DNA of 64,000 bases from Azorhizobium oxalatiphilum (GTDB lineage: Bacteria > Pseudomonadota > Alphaproteobacteria > Rhizobiales > Xanthobacteraceae), in assembly GCF_014635325.1 (NCBI RefSeq), contig NZ_BMCT01000008.1, positions 291,682 through 355,681 of the forward strand. The letters run 5' to 3'. Each line of letters begins with the position of its first letter. The stretch's first letter is position 1. The position numbers were made by a program, and so were the translations under genes. The notes under the pieces were generated by a model. It made no database searches. It was not told the DNA's origin and saw nothing but the letters and a program-made list of their open reading frames with translations. Positions 56,400 to 64,000 of this stretch are shown piece after piece.

Positions 56400-57323
56400 A
56401 TGAGCACCACCACGAACACGCTCACCTTTCCCGCGCCGATCCAGCAGCGGCTGGAGGCGGCGATGCAGGCGGCCCTCGCCCCCAAGGGCATGCAGGGGCT
56501 GGATTTCACCAAGCCCGCCGGGGAACCGGCGCTGGCTGCGCCCGACAGCGTGTCGTGGCGGGTGTTCAAGAATCCGGCGGCGCTGTTCATCGGCGGCGTG
56601 TCCGCCGTGATCCTCGAACTCGCCGAGCCGCGCGTGCGCGCCGGTGTGTGGGATCACACCTCATTCCGCAGCGATCCGGTGCCGCGCCTCCAGCGCACCG
56701 GGCTGGCGGCCATGATCACCGTCTATGCCGCCCGCTCGGTGGCGGAAGAGATGATCGCCGGCGTCGGTCGCCGCCATGCCCGCGTCACCGGCAAGGACGA
56801 GCACGGCGCCGCCTATCGCGCCGATGATCCGGACCTGCTGGACTGGGTGCAGGCCACCGCCTCCTTCGGCTTCATGGAGGCCTATCACCGCTTCGCCGCC
56901 CCGCTCTCGCCGCGCGAGCGCGACCTGTTCTTCGCCGAGGCCGAGCCGGCGGCGAGGCTCTATGGTGCCACGGGTGCCCCGCGCGATGTGGCGGAATGGG
57001 AGCACCAGCTCGATGCCATGCTCCCCGCTCTTGAGCCTTCGCCCATCATCGGCGAATTCCTGGAGATCATGCACCGCGCCCCGGCCATGCCGCTGGCCGC
57101 CCGCCCCATGCAGGGGCTGATGCTGCGCGCGGCGGTGGAGATATTGCCCGCCAAGGTGCGCGCGCACCTCGGCCTCGATGCGGCCTATGGCCTCGCGCCG
57201 TGGCAGATGGGGCTGGTACGCGGCGCCGTGCGCACCATGGAGCGCGTGTTCCTGCCCTCCGCCCCGCCCGCCCGTGCCTGCGTGCGCATGGGCCTGCCGC
57301 CGGATCATCTCTGGCGCAGGTAA
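56400..57323 (+). CDS. Oxygenase MpaB-like (DUF2236) protein
   Basis: 307 residues from the ATG at 56400. Family landmarks: VSWRVFKNPAALFIGGVSAVILEL, RVRAGVWDHTSFRSDPVPRL with the conserved His, RRHARVTGKDEHGAAYRADD, and EAYHRFAAPLSPRERD. DUF2236 includes heme latex-clearing protein and fungal MpaB, so a heme oxygenase is possible, but the substrate is unknown. Separated from the liv genes by 285 bp and convergent with the following hydrolase. Confidence 0.85.
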   Translation: MSTTTNTLTFPAPIQQRLEAAMQAALAPKGMQGLDFTKPAGEPALAAPDSVSWRVFKNPAALFIGGVSAVILELAEPRVRAGVWDHTSFRSDPVPRLQRTGLAAMITVYAARSVAEEMIAGVGRRHARVTGKDEHGAAYRADDPDLLDWVQATASFGFMEAYHRFAAPLSPRERDLFFAEAEPAARLYGATGAPRDVAEWEHQLDAMLPALEPSPIIGEFLEIMHRAPAMPLAARPMQGLMLRAAVEILPAKVRAHLGLDAAYGLAPWQMGLVRGAVRTMERVFLPSAPPARACVRMGLPPDHLWRR

Positions 57324-57330
57324 GCGGAGC

Positions 57331-58215
57331 TCAGCCCGGCTGCTTCGCCAGAAAGTCCCGCACCAATGCGATGGTGGCGACGGGGTTCTCTTCCATGATC
57401 CAGTGGCCGCTCTCCGGCACCACGCCGCCGGTCACGTTTGTGGCGCCGGCCGCCATCACCTGCGCCATGCCGGCGCCGAAGGACTTTTCGCCACCCAGCG
57501 CCAGCACCGGCATGGTGAGCCTGCCGTCAGCGGCAAGGAAGGCACGGTTGTCGATGGCGTCCTGATCAAAGGCGGCGAACTGGGCAAAGCCCGCATGCAT
57601 GGCGCCCGGTTGCGCATAGAGCGCGGCATAATGCTGGCGGGCGTCTTCCGTGAAGCGGGTGCGGTCGGCGGAGAATTCGTTCCAGAAGCGGTCGAGATAG
57701 ATGCGCTCGCGCCCCTCCACCAGCCGCTCCATGTCCGGCCCGCCGAAGCGGAAATGCCAGAGCAGCGGGTTCTTCAGGATTTCCTCCCACGGCCCGACGC
57801 CGGGCACGGGCGCGTCGATCAGGGTGTAGCTCTTCACCCGCGCGCCATATTGAGCGGCGAGCGCGAAGCCCACCATGTTGCCGATGTCGTGGGTCACGAG
57901 GTCCACGCTCTCGACGCCGAGCGCATCCAGCAGCCCGGCCATGTCGGTCCCTTGCGTCTTCTTGTCGTAACCGCCCTCCGGCTTGGCGGAGAGGCCCATG
58001 CCGCGCAGATCCGGCACGATCACGCGATAGTCGGCGGCAAGCTCGGCGGCCAGCGCCGCCCACATGTCGCCGGTCTCGCCATAGCCGTGCAGAAGCAGCA
58101 CGGCGGGGCCGTGGCCGTCCATGGGCAGGCCGCCGAGGCGCACGTGCAAGGTCGTGCCGTTGGTGGCGATGCTGCGGGTTTCGAACGTGTCGGGAAAGGT
58201 GAAGGAGGCGGTCAT
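57331..58215 (-). CDS. Alpha/beta hydrolase, epoxide-hydrolase/dehalogenase-like
   Basis: 294 residues from the ATG at 58215. The oxyanion segment is LLLHGYGETGDMW (41-53). The nucleophile is an aspartate, Asp110 (VTHDIGNMVG), as in epoxide hydrolases and haloalkane or fluoroacetate dehalogenases rather than esterases; His271 (PESGHWIMEENP) would be the base. The cap region (about 140-215) contains RIYLDRFWNEFSAD. Divergent from a LysR regulator, the classic arrangement for a regulated enzyme-LysR pair. Substrate unknown. Confidence 0.87.
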   Translation of the reverse strand: MTASFTFPDTFETRSIATNGTTLHVRLGGLPMDGHGPAVLLLHGYGETGDMWAALAAELAADYRVIVPDLRGMGLSAKPEGGYDKKTQGTDMAGLLDALGVESVDLVTHDIGNMVGFALAAQYGARVKSYTLIDAPVPGVGPWEEILKNPLLWHFRFGGPDMERLVEGRERIYLDRFWNEFSADRTRFTEDARQHYAALYAQPGAMHAGFAQFAAFDQDAIDNRAFLAADGRLTMPVLALGGEKSFGAGMAQVMAAGATNVTGGVVPESGHWIMEENPVATIALVRDFLAKQPG

Positions 58216-58359
58216 GGCTCTGGTCCTGTCTGCCCGCCGGACCTTCGGAAAACCCGAAGGGACCGGCGGATGGGCGATTGGCTGGACAGGAGAATGGCGA
58301 AGCTTCATTGTCCGGAGTAGCCGGCGGACGGCGAAACCTGTTTCCGGAATATCCGAACA

Positions 58360-59274
58360 ATGCTCAAGCTCGACGGAGTGTCCGCCTTCGTGGCGGTGGC
58401 GGATGCGGGCTCCATCTCGGAGGCGGCGCGGCGGCTGGGTCTGGCCAAGTCCGTGGTCAGCGAGCGGCTGGCGGATCTTGAGCGCCTGCTCGGCGCGCGC
58501 CTCATGCAGCGCAGCACCCGCCGGCTCGCCCTCACGGAGGCCGGCACCGCCTTCCTCGTCCGCGCCCGCCGCCTGCTGCGCGAGGCCGAGGATGCGGTGG
58601 CCGAGATCGCCGAGCAGAAGAGCCAGCTCGCCGGCCCGCTGCGGGTCTCGGCGCCGGTGAGCTTCGGCACGTTGCATCTCGGCCGGGCGCTCTATCCCTT
58701 CCTCGCCGCCCATCCCGGCATCGAGCTGACGCTGGAGCTGGACGACCGCTTCGTGGACGTGGCGGCGGATGGCTTCGATCTGGTGATCCGTCATGGGCAG
58801 GTGCACGACACCCGCCTCGGCGCCCGCCAGCTCGCCACCAGCCGACGCTTCCTCGTGGCTGCGCCCGCCTATCTGGAGGCGCACGGCGCGCCCGCAAACC
58901 TTGCCGATCTCGCCGCCCACCGCGCGCTTCTCTATGCCAATCGCGAGACCGACTGGCGGTTCGAGGCGCCGGACGGAATGGTGGCGGTGCGCCCGCGCGC
59001 GAGCCTGCGCGTGAACAACGGCGTGATGATGCGCGGCGCGGCGGTGGCCGGTCTCGGCCTCGCGCTGCTGCCCACCTTTCTGGTGCATGAGGAACTGGCG
59101 GCGGGCACGCTTAAGGTCGTCGATGTGGGCGTTCCGGCGGAGGGCGCGCAACTGCACGCTGCCTATCCCATGGACCGCTCGACTTCGGCCAAGCTGCGCA
59201 CCCTCATCGCGCATCTGCGCCGCGCCTTCGGCAGCCCGCCGGTCTGGGAAAAGGGGCTCAGGCTGCCGGGGTGA
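58360..59274 (+). CDS. LysR-family transcriptional regulator
   Basis: 304 residues. Helix-turn-helix at the N terminus: AGSISEAARRLGLAKSVVSERLADLE (segments AGSISEAARRLGL, SVVSERLADLE), then LMQRSTRRLALTEAG. The co-inducer domain starts LRVSAPVSFGTLHLGRALYPF. Divergent from the alpha/beta hydrolase with a 144-bp shared upstream region, so the hydrolase is the likeliest target. It converges on the GNAT gene, 6 bp between stops. Confidence 0.9.
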   Translation: MLKLDGVSAFVAVADAGSISEAARRLGLAKSVVSERLADLERLLGARLMQRSTRRLALTEAGTAFLVRARRLLREAEDAVAEIAEQKSQLAGPLRVSAPVSFGTLHLGRALYPFLAAHPGIELTLELDDRFVDVAADGFDLVIRHGQVHDTRLGARQLATSRRFLVAAPAYLEAHGAPANLADLAAHRALLYANRETDWRFEAPDGMVAVRPRASLRVNNGVMMRGAAVAGLGLALLPTFLVHEELAAGTLKVVDVGVPAEGAQLHAAYPMDRSTSAKLRTLIAHLRRAFGSPPVWEKGLRLPG

Positions 59275-59280
59275 GGAGGC

Positions 59281-60120
59281 TCACCCCAGTTCGAACGTGG
59301 TGATCCCGTAGATCCGCGCCAGCGGCAGCGCGGGGGCATCGCCCTTGTACATGCGCGCCGTCTCGAACACCGGGCTGAGGCCCGCCGCCTCCGCCATCTG
59401 CACCGCCACCGCATTGGGGGCGGGCACGTCGAGGAAGACGTCCGCGCCGCCCGCATGGGCCACCAGCCCCGCGAACAGCGAGCGGGCCACCTCGGGCGTA
59501 TCGGCGAACAGAGGCCCGATCTTCCAGCCCACGCGGGCACGGCGGATGACGCCATAGCCGGCAGGCGTCCCGTCCGGCCCGCGCACGGCGAGCGCGAGGC
59601 CATCCGGCGGGGCCAGCCAGTGGGCGAGGAAATCCGGGCGGGGCACGCCGAACACGTCGGCGTCATAGGCGATCAGCGCCGGCACCAGATCGGAGGCCAC
59701 CGGCGCCAGATGGGCGGCGGGGGCGGGCACCTGCGCGACCCCGCCATAGCGGATGTTGCGATGGGCAAGGGCGAAGCCGGACTTCTTGTAGTTCTCCTGC
59801 TGCGCCACCACGCCGTCGAGGCCCACCGTGCGCGTCCCCAGCCGCTCCATGCCGGCCTGCCACAGGCGCCAGCCCAGCCCCTGTCCGCGCAGGTCCGGCC
59901 GGCAGATGTAGAAGCCGAGGAAGCCGAAATCCTCGCCATAAGTAGTGACCGAGATGCAGGCGGCAAGCGCCCCGTCGCGGAACAGGCCCAGGAAGGCCCC
60001 GGTGTCTTGCGCGCGGAAGGCGGCGGCATCGTGCAGGCCGGTGTTCCAGCCCTCCCGCGCCCCCCAGGTGAGGGCCAGTTCCACCTCGGCGGCGTCCAGC
60101 GTGCGGATGATGTCGGCCAA
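59281..60120 (-). CDS. GNAT acetyltransferase with C-terminal accessory domain
   Basis: 279 residues. The N-terminal GNAT domain has FLGFYICRPDLRGQGLGWRLW (about 68-88; segments FYICRPDLRGQGLG), the RGQGLG acetyl-CoA loop, and VAQQENYKKSGF. The C-terminal half (about 150-279) resembles the second acetyltransferase-like domain (domain 18 type) found in DUF1248 proteins. Substrate unknown. Spacing of 60 bp from the NicO gene, same strand. Confidence 0.85.
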   Translation of the reverse strand: MADIIRTLDAAEVELALTWGAREGWNTGLHDAAAFRAQDTGAFLGLFRDGALAACISVTTYGEDFGFLGFYICRPDLRGQGLGWRLWQAGMERLGTRTVGLDGVVAQQENYKKSGFALAHRNIRYGGVAQVPAPAAHLAPVASDLVPALIAYDADVFGVPRPDFLAHWLAPPDGLALAVRGPDGTPAGYGVIRRARVGWKIGPLFADTPEVARSLFAGLVAHAGGADVFLDVPAPNAVAVQMAEAAGLSPVFETARMYKGDAPALPLARIYGITTFELG

Positions 60121-60180
60121 GCGTCCCTCCTGTTCGGGCGTCTCCCTTTTGGGCGAGCCTAACCGGTCAGAAGCGCCGGG

Positions 60181-61179
60181 TCAGCCCGGCAGCAGGCGTT
60201 CGCTCACCGCATAGCCGGTCAACAGCGCGAGACCGAACAGGCACACGAGGATAGCCGCGCCCATCTCCACCAGCAGCACCAGCACCGTGCCGCGCCCGGA
60301 TGCAGCGGAGGCGAGCGAAACCGCGAGCCGCTTGCCATAGACCGCCAGCGCCGCGATGGCGGTAACGGTGAGCGCGGTGCCGAGCCCCATGGCGAAGACG
60401 GAGATGACGCCGGTCATCCACACGCTCTGCGACAGAGCGAAGGTGAGCACGAGGATGGCGCCCGAGCAGGGCCGGGCACCGGCCGAGATCACCGCCACGG
60501 TGGCCCGCTTCCAGCCGCCGCGCCCATCCAGCAGATGCGGATCGGGCGCGTGCTTGTCGCCGCAGCCGCAATCGGGGCCGTGCACATGGGCAGCGGGCTC
60601 GCCGCGCAGCACGGCGATCAGCGTGCGCGCCTTGCGGAACGCGAGCACCGCGCCGAACACCGCGATGGTGCCATAGGCCGCCACTTCCACCCATGTCATG
60701 GCATTGGCCATGGAGACGGCGGTGGCGCCCAGCAGCAGCGCCAGAATGCCCACGAACAGCACGGCGGCCACCGCCTGCACCATGCCGGCGGCGAGCGCCA
60801 GCAGGGCGCCGCGCTTCAGCGTGCCGCCGTCCGCCAGCAGATAGGAGGAGATCACCGCCTTGCCATGGCCGGGCCCGGCGGCATGGAATACGCCATAGCC
60901 GAAGGACAGGCCGGCGAGCAGATAGAGCGCATTGCCGTCCGCCTTGGCGGCACGCACGGCCTGCACGAGGGCGCGGTAGAATTCCGACTGCTTGGCGATG
61001 AGATAGCCGGTGATGCCGGTGGGCTGCGGCCCGCCGGCGCCGAGGCCGAAGGGCGAGGTTTTTGGCGCGCTTTGCCCGAACACCTGCGCCAGCGCCGGCT
61101 CCGCTACGGCAAGCGCCACCCCCGCCCCCGCCAGCGCCAGAAGGAGGAGCCGGAGGGCACGCGGGCTTGGCATCGTCAT
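60181..61179 (-). CDS. NicO-family nickel/cobalt transporter
   Basis: 332 residues from the ATG at 61179, which overlaps the DUF1007 stop (ATGA); a GTG at 61188 is also in frame. N-terminal signal helix, then seven or so membrane helices with the NicO His signature FGYGVFHAAGPGHGKAV and a cytoplasmic metal-binding loop HVHGPDCGCGDKHAPDPH. AVISAGARPCSGAILVLTFAL is the second NicO/RcnA landmark. Probably exports or imports nickel or cobalt with the DUF1007 partner. No metalloregulator adjacent. Confidence 0.88.
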   Translation of the reverse strand: MTMPSPRALRLLLLALAGAGVALAVAEPALAQVFGQSAPKTSPFGLGAGGPQPTGITGYLIAKQSEFYRALVQAVRAAKADGNALYLLAGLSFGYGVFHAAGPGHGKAVISSYLLADGGTLKRGALLALAAGMVQAVAAVLFVGILALLLGATAVSMANAMTWVEVAAYGTIAVFGAVLAFRKARTLIAVLRGEPAAHVHGPDCGCGDKHAPDPHLLDGRGGWKRATVAVISAGARPCSGAILVLTFALSQSVWMTGVISVFAMGLGTALTVTAIAALAVYGKRLAVSLASAASGRGTVLVLLVEMGAAILVCLFGLALLTGYAVSERLLPG

Positions 61180-61814
61180 TGCGGACACTTCAGCTGGATC
61201 TTGTCGGCATATTGCGCGCCATAGGTGCTCGACGAGGTGAGGTTCGTGAAGAAGCTCTCATCGATCTGCATGGACTGCGGCTGGTCGGGCGAGGTCACGG
61301 TGAAGGCGCAGCCGGCGGGCGCGCTCTGCATGGCCACGGGATCCTTCTCGGCGAACTCGAACGAGACGAAATAGGTGGGGTCGTAGACATCGAAGGAGAG
61401 CGTACCCTTCGCCGGCACGGGCTTTTCCACCGGCAGCACGAAATGCAGGGTCAGCGTGTCATTGGCGAAGGTGAGCGAATAGTCGGTGGGGTCCTTGAAG
61501 GCGATCTTGGCCTTCGGCGTCTTTCCCCGGACGAAATAGTCGAATTCCTTCAGAGAGGTAACGTTCACCTCGGCGAGGGGCGCCAGCACTTCCTTGGCAT
61601 AATTGCCCGAGGCGTCCTTGGGAAAACCCTGCAGGGCGAAGGCGGTGAAGGCCTCGTCGAAGGTCCAGTCCTGTTTGACGCCGGTGAGGTTGCCGCTGGC
61701 ATCGAACAGCAGGGTGCTGCGCATGTTCACCCACACATGCGGGTGCGCCCATGCGGGCAGCGCGCCGAGACAGCTCAGGGCTGCCGCTAGGAAAAAGGCG
61801 AATCGTGCCCGCAT
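61176..61814 (-). CDS. DUF1007-family exported protein
   Basis: 212 residues from the ATG at 61814. Signal peptide AFFLAAALSCLGALPAWAH. The mature protein opens HPHVWVNMRSTLLFDASGNL, the DUF1007 signature with a metal-binding-looking HPHVW. FDEAFTAFALQGFPKD and VNVTSLKEFDYFVR are family landmarks. DUF1007 genes usually adjoin NicO transporters, as here, so a periplasmic nickel/cobalt-related role is inferred. Confidence 0.88.
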   Translation of the reverse strand: MRARFAFFLAAALSCLGALPAWAHPHVWVNMRSTLLFDASGNLTGVKQDWTFDEAFTAFALQGFPKDASGNYAKEVLAPLAEVNVTSLKEFDYFVRGKTPKAKIAFKDPTDYSLTFANDTLTLHFVLPVEKPVPAKGTLSFDVYDPTYFVSFEFAEKDPVAMQSAPAGCAFTVTSPDQPQSMQIDESFFTNLTSSSTYGAQYADKIQLKCPQ

Positions 61815-62118
61815 AAAGCTCTCGGAACCCCGCTCCTGTCCGTGCCACGCATCGCCCGCGAGTTCGGCGGAAGCATGGCGCGGCAAAGTATGACGCCTGT
61901 TCCATGACGCATTGTGAACGCTGCCGCGTCCCGAAACGGGACGCCCCCCGGCCGGCTTGAGAACAGGCCGGGACCGGACCATGTCCGAATCGGTGCGCGA
62001 AGGCTGTACATGCTCCGTTCCCGGCGTGCTGCGTGCCTGCATTTGCGTGACTTGGGGCATTCCGAAACCGCGCGGAAGGTCTATGTATGAGGCCATGAGC
62101 GTTTGAAGGGACTGCCCC
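61815..62118. other. Divergent region between DUF1007 and aminopeptidase genes
   Basis: No gene. GCGTCCCG (61926-61933) and CGGGACGC (61937-61944) are a perfect 8-bp inverted repeat about 112 bp before the DUF1007 start, a possible operator for the metal-transport pair. The aminopeptidase promoter should lie in the 3' part. Confidence 0.35.
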
Positions 62119-63375
62119 ATGACCGAGCACCAGCGCAACATTTCCGCGGCCATCGACCCGGTGAAGCTCGACCGCCTCGCCGAGGTGGCCGTGAAGGTGG
62201 GCCTCAATCTCCAGCCGGGGCAGGATCTGTTCCTCACCGCCCCCATGGCCGCGCTGCCGCTGGTGCGCCGCATCGCCGTGCATGCCTACAAGGCCGGTGC
62301 CGGCATCGTGACGCCGCTGTTCTCCGACGAGGAGATCACGCTGGCCCGCTACCAGAACGCATCCGACGCCAGCTTCGACCGCGCCCCCTCCTGGCTCTAT
62401 CAGGGCATTGCGCAGGCGTTCGAGGGCAACACCGCCCGCCTCGCCATCGTGGGCGACAATCCCATGCTGCTGGCGAATGAGGACGCCTCGAAGGTGTCCC
62501 GCGCCTCCAAGGCCAATTCCATGGCCTACAAGCCGGCACTGGAGAAGATTGCCGGCTTCGACATCAACTGGAACATCGTCGCCTATCCCGGCGCGGCGTG
62601 GGCGAAGCAGATGTTCCCGGATCTGGCGGAAGACCTGGCGGTGGCCAAGCTCGCGGAGGCCATCTTCGCCGCCTCGCGGGTGGACAATGACGATCCCATC
62701 GCCAACTGGACCGCGCACAATGCGGCCCTGCGCACCCGCACGGAATGGCTGAACGGCAAGCGCTTCTCCGCCCTTCACTTCACCGGGCCGGGCACGGATC
62801 TCGTCGTGGGCCTCGCCGATGGGCATGAGTGGCAGGGCGGCGCCTCCAGCGGCAAGAACGGCATCATCTGCAATGCCAACATCCCCACGGAAGAGGTGTT
62901 CACCACCCCGCACGCGCTGCGGGTGGAGGGCCATGCCTCCAGCACCAAGCCGCTCTCCTATCAGGGCACGCTGATCGACAACATCCGCGTGCGCTTCGAG
63001 GCCGGCCGGATCGTGGAGGCGAAAGCCTCGCGCGGTGAGGAGGTGCTGAACAAGGTGCTGGATACGGACGACGGCGCCCGCCGCCTCGGCGAGGTGGCGC
63101 TTGTTCCGCATTCCTCGCCCATCTCGGCCGGCGGGCTTCTGTTCTACAACACGCTGTTCGATGAAAACGCCGCCTGCCACATCGCGCTCGGCCAGTGCTA
63201 TTCGAAGTGCTTCCTCGACGGCGCCAACCTGTCGCCGGAGCAGATCGCGGCGCAGGGCGGCAACAAGAGCCTCATTCACATCGACTGGATGATCGGCTCG
63301 GGCGAGGTGGACATCGACGGCATCGGCGCCGACGGCAGCCGCACGCCGGTGTTCCGCAAGGGCGAGTGGGCCTGA
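62119..63375 (+). CDS. M29-family aminopeptidase (AmpS/T type)
   Basis: 418 residues, metal-dependent exopeptidase of family M29. The N-terminal domain has LQPGQDLFLTAPMAALPLVR and the C-terminal domain the metal-binding region around NANIPTEEVFTTPHALRVEG, HIALGQCYSKCF, and IHIDWMIGSGEVDIDG. Full length for the family. Cytosolic. Single-gene unit: divergent from the DUF1007 gene and convergent with livM. Peptide specificity unknown. Confidence 0.93.
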   Translation: MTEHQRNISAAIDPVKLDRLAEVAVKVGLNLQPGQDLFLTAPMAALPLVRRIAVHAYKAGAGIVTPLFSDEEITLARYQNASDASFDRAPSWLYQGIAQAFEGNTARLAIVGDNPMLLANEDASKVSRASKANSMAYKPALEKIAGFDINWNIVAYPGAAWAKQMFPDLAEDLAVAKLAEAIFAASRVDNDDPIANWTAHNAALRTRTEWLNGKRFSALHFTGPGTDLVVGLADGHEWQGGASSGKNGIICNANIPTEEVFTTPHALRVEGHASSTKPLSYQGTLIDNIRVRFEAGRIVEAKASRGEEVLNKVLDTDDGARRLGEVALVPHSSPISAGGLLFYNTLFDENAACHIALGQCYSKCFLDGANLSPEQIAAQGGNKSLIHIDWMIGSGEVDIDGIGADGSRTPVFRKGEWA

Positions 63376-63417
63376 ACGGATCGACATTCAAACCACAACG
63401 CCAATGCAGCAATAGAT

Positions 63418-63527
63418 CGTCATGGCCGGGCTTGTCCCGGGCATCCACGCCGGGCCGACTGTGCAAACCTCTGAAGGCTGTTCCTGGCCGCGGGGCGTGG
63501 ATAGCCGGGACAAGCCCGGCCATGACG
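63418..63527. repeat. Dispersed repeat family A (copy A5)
   Basis: Arms at 63418-63449 and 63496-63527 are reverse complements except for two positions. The centre is nearly the reverse complement of copy A1's centre (GGCCAGGAACAGCCTTC shared), so A1 and A5 are the same element in opposite orientations 44 kb apart. Between the convergent aminopeptidase and livM genes. Confidence 0.9.
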
Positions 63528-63600
63528 GTTCATTTGCTGCATCGGTGGCCCGAGCTAAATGGCGATCCGCTCCAAGCCCACAGCACGCACCCCTGACATG

Positions 63601-63638
63601 AAAATCCCCTCTCCCGTCGCCGGGAGAGGGGATTTTTG
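63601..63638. terminator. Bidirectional rho-independent terminator
   Basis: AAATCCCCTCTCCCG (63602-63616) pairs with CGGGAGAGGGGATTT (63621-63635), with T-runs on both sides. It separates the convergent aminopeptidase and livM genes. Confidence 0.9.
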
Positions 63639-63676
63639 GTTTCAGGAAGGGGATGTACGGGGCGGGGTATCCCCCC

Positions 63677-64000
63677 TCAGTGCCCCGCCGGCCCGGCGGG
63701 CGTCTTCTTGCTGATCAGCGCCAGCAGCTCGCCGACGATGCCGCGCCGGAACAGCGAGACGGCGGCGACGAAGATGATGCCCTGGATCACCAGAACCCAT
63801 TCGCCGAGCCCGGCCAGATAGTTCTGCATGGTCACGATCACCGCCGCCCCCACCACCGGGCCGAGGATGGTGCCCATGCCGCCCACCAGCGTCATCAGCA
63901 CCACTTCGCCGGACATCTGCCACGCCACGTCGGTGAGGGATGCCAGCTGGAACACCAGCGACTTGGTGGCGCCAGCCAGCCCCGCCAGCGCGGCCGAGAG
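63677..64000 (-). CDS. Branched-chain-type ABC permease LivM, C-terminal part
   Basis: The C-terminal ~107 residues of a second LivM-like permease; the gene runs off the right edge. Landmarks are SGEVVLMTLVGGMGTILGPVVGAAVI (segments GEVVLMTLVGGMG, LGPVVGAAV), the ATPase-contacting loop, and the last two helices. It is not the same gene as the livM at 53709. The rest of a second importer operon should follow upstream on this strand. Confidence 0.92.
   Translation of the reverse strand, partial: LSAALAGLAGATKSLVFQLASLTDVAWQMSGEVVLMTLVGGMGTILGPVVGAAVIVTMQNYLAGLGEWVLVIQGIIFVAAVSLFRRGIVGELLALISKKTPAGPAGH

Overview
The window is about 64 kb of high-GC chromosomal DNA from an alphaproteobacterium of the Hyphomicrobiales (Rhizobiales), most likely Xanthobacteraceae-like (Xanthobacter/Azorhizobium type). 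This is inferred from protein families rather than from an rRNA gene: a Ros/MucR regulator, two BA14K-family proteins, DUF2794, DUF1223 and DUF3108 proteins, system I cytochrome c maturation, and a rhizobial-type CysG. No rRNA, tRNA, CRISPR array, transposase or prophage gene was seen. Gene content is mainly core housekeeping plus transport and detoxification, so this is an ordinary chromosomal region with local rearrangement.

Layout. 0-2.4 kb: the end of an EmrA-type adaptor and an EmrB-type MFS pump. 2.4-6.6 kb: a membrane diguanylate cyclase, two unknown proteins and a chemoreceptor. 7-10.8 kb: a gamma-glutamyl-polyamine type set (GS-like ligase, FAD oxidase, FlK-like thioesterase, acetyltransferase). 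10.8-12.3 kb: a membrane protein and a DUF3108 protein. 12.6-19.2 kb: translation genes infC, rpmI-rplT, pheS, pheT, with two opposite-strand BA14K genes wedged between infC and rpmI. 19.4-24.3 kb: amine oxidase, ispA, mtgA, yciB. 23.7-27.4 kb: ccmG-D-C-B-A on the minus strand, split by a plus-strand DUF1579 gene. 27.5-38.3 kb: acnA, DUF1223, DUF2794, polA, cysG, moeB. 38.6-44.8 kb: a 2-hydroxyacid dehydrogenase, SH3 protein, MucR regulator, an ABC-2 exporter pair and a periplasmic amino-acid binding protein. 44.95-45.5 kb: a fluoride riboswitch and crcB. 45.5-48.6 kb: an MhqD-like hydrolase, MhqO-like dioxygenase and DoxX protein, likely quinone/aldehyde detoxification, with an Imm1-like orphan inside. 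49-56 kb: LysR, HupE and a complete branched-chain-type ABC importer. 56-61.8 kb: MpaB-like protein, alpha/beta hydrolase with a divergent LysR, GNAT, and a NicO/DUF1007 metal transport pair. 62-64 kb: M29 aminopeptidase and the 3' end of another livM.

The most unusual structure lies between the genes. At least three families of dispersed palindromic repeats occupy the intergenic spaces: A, about 110-145 bp with 32-34 bp inverted arms; B, G/C-rich arms centred on a CCCGCAAG-type core; and C, about 105-125 bp, bounded by CTAGAGC...GCTCTAG-like ends. Family C copies sit at gene ends and in two cases separate genes of one operon (ccmA/ccmB, and ABC ATPase/permease); in three copies the element end overlaps or lies within a few bases of the stop codon of the gene before it.

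Other notable signals are an AUU start codon for infC, a fluoride riboswitch with an overlapping alternative hairpin, a probable minus-strand small RNA with its own terminator near 31.7 kb, and altered motif residues in CysG, MoeB and MucR.
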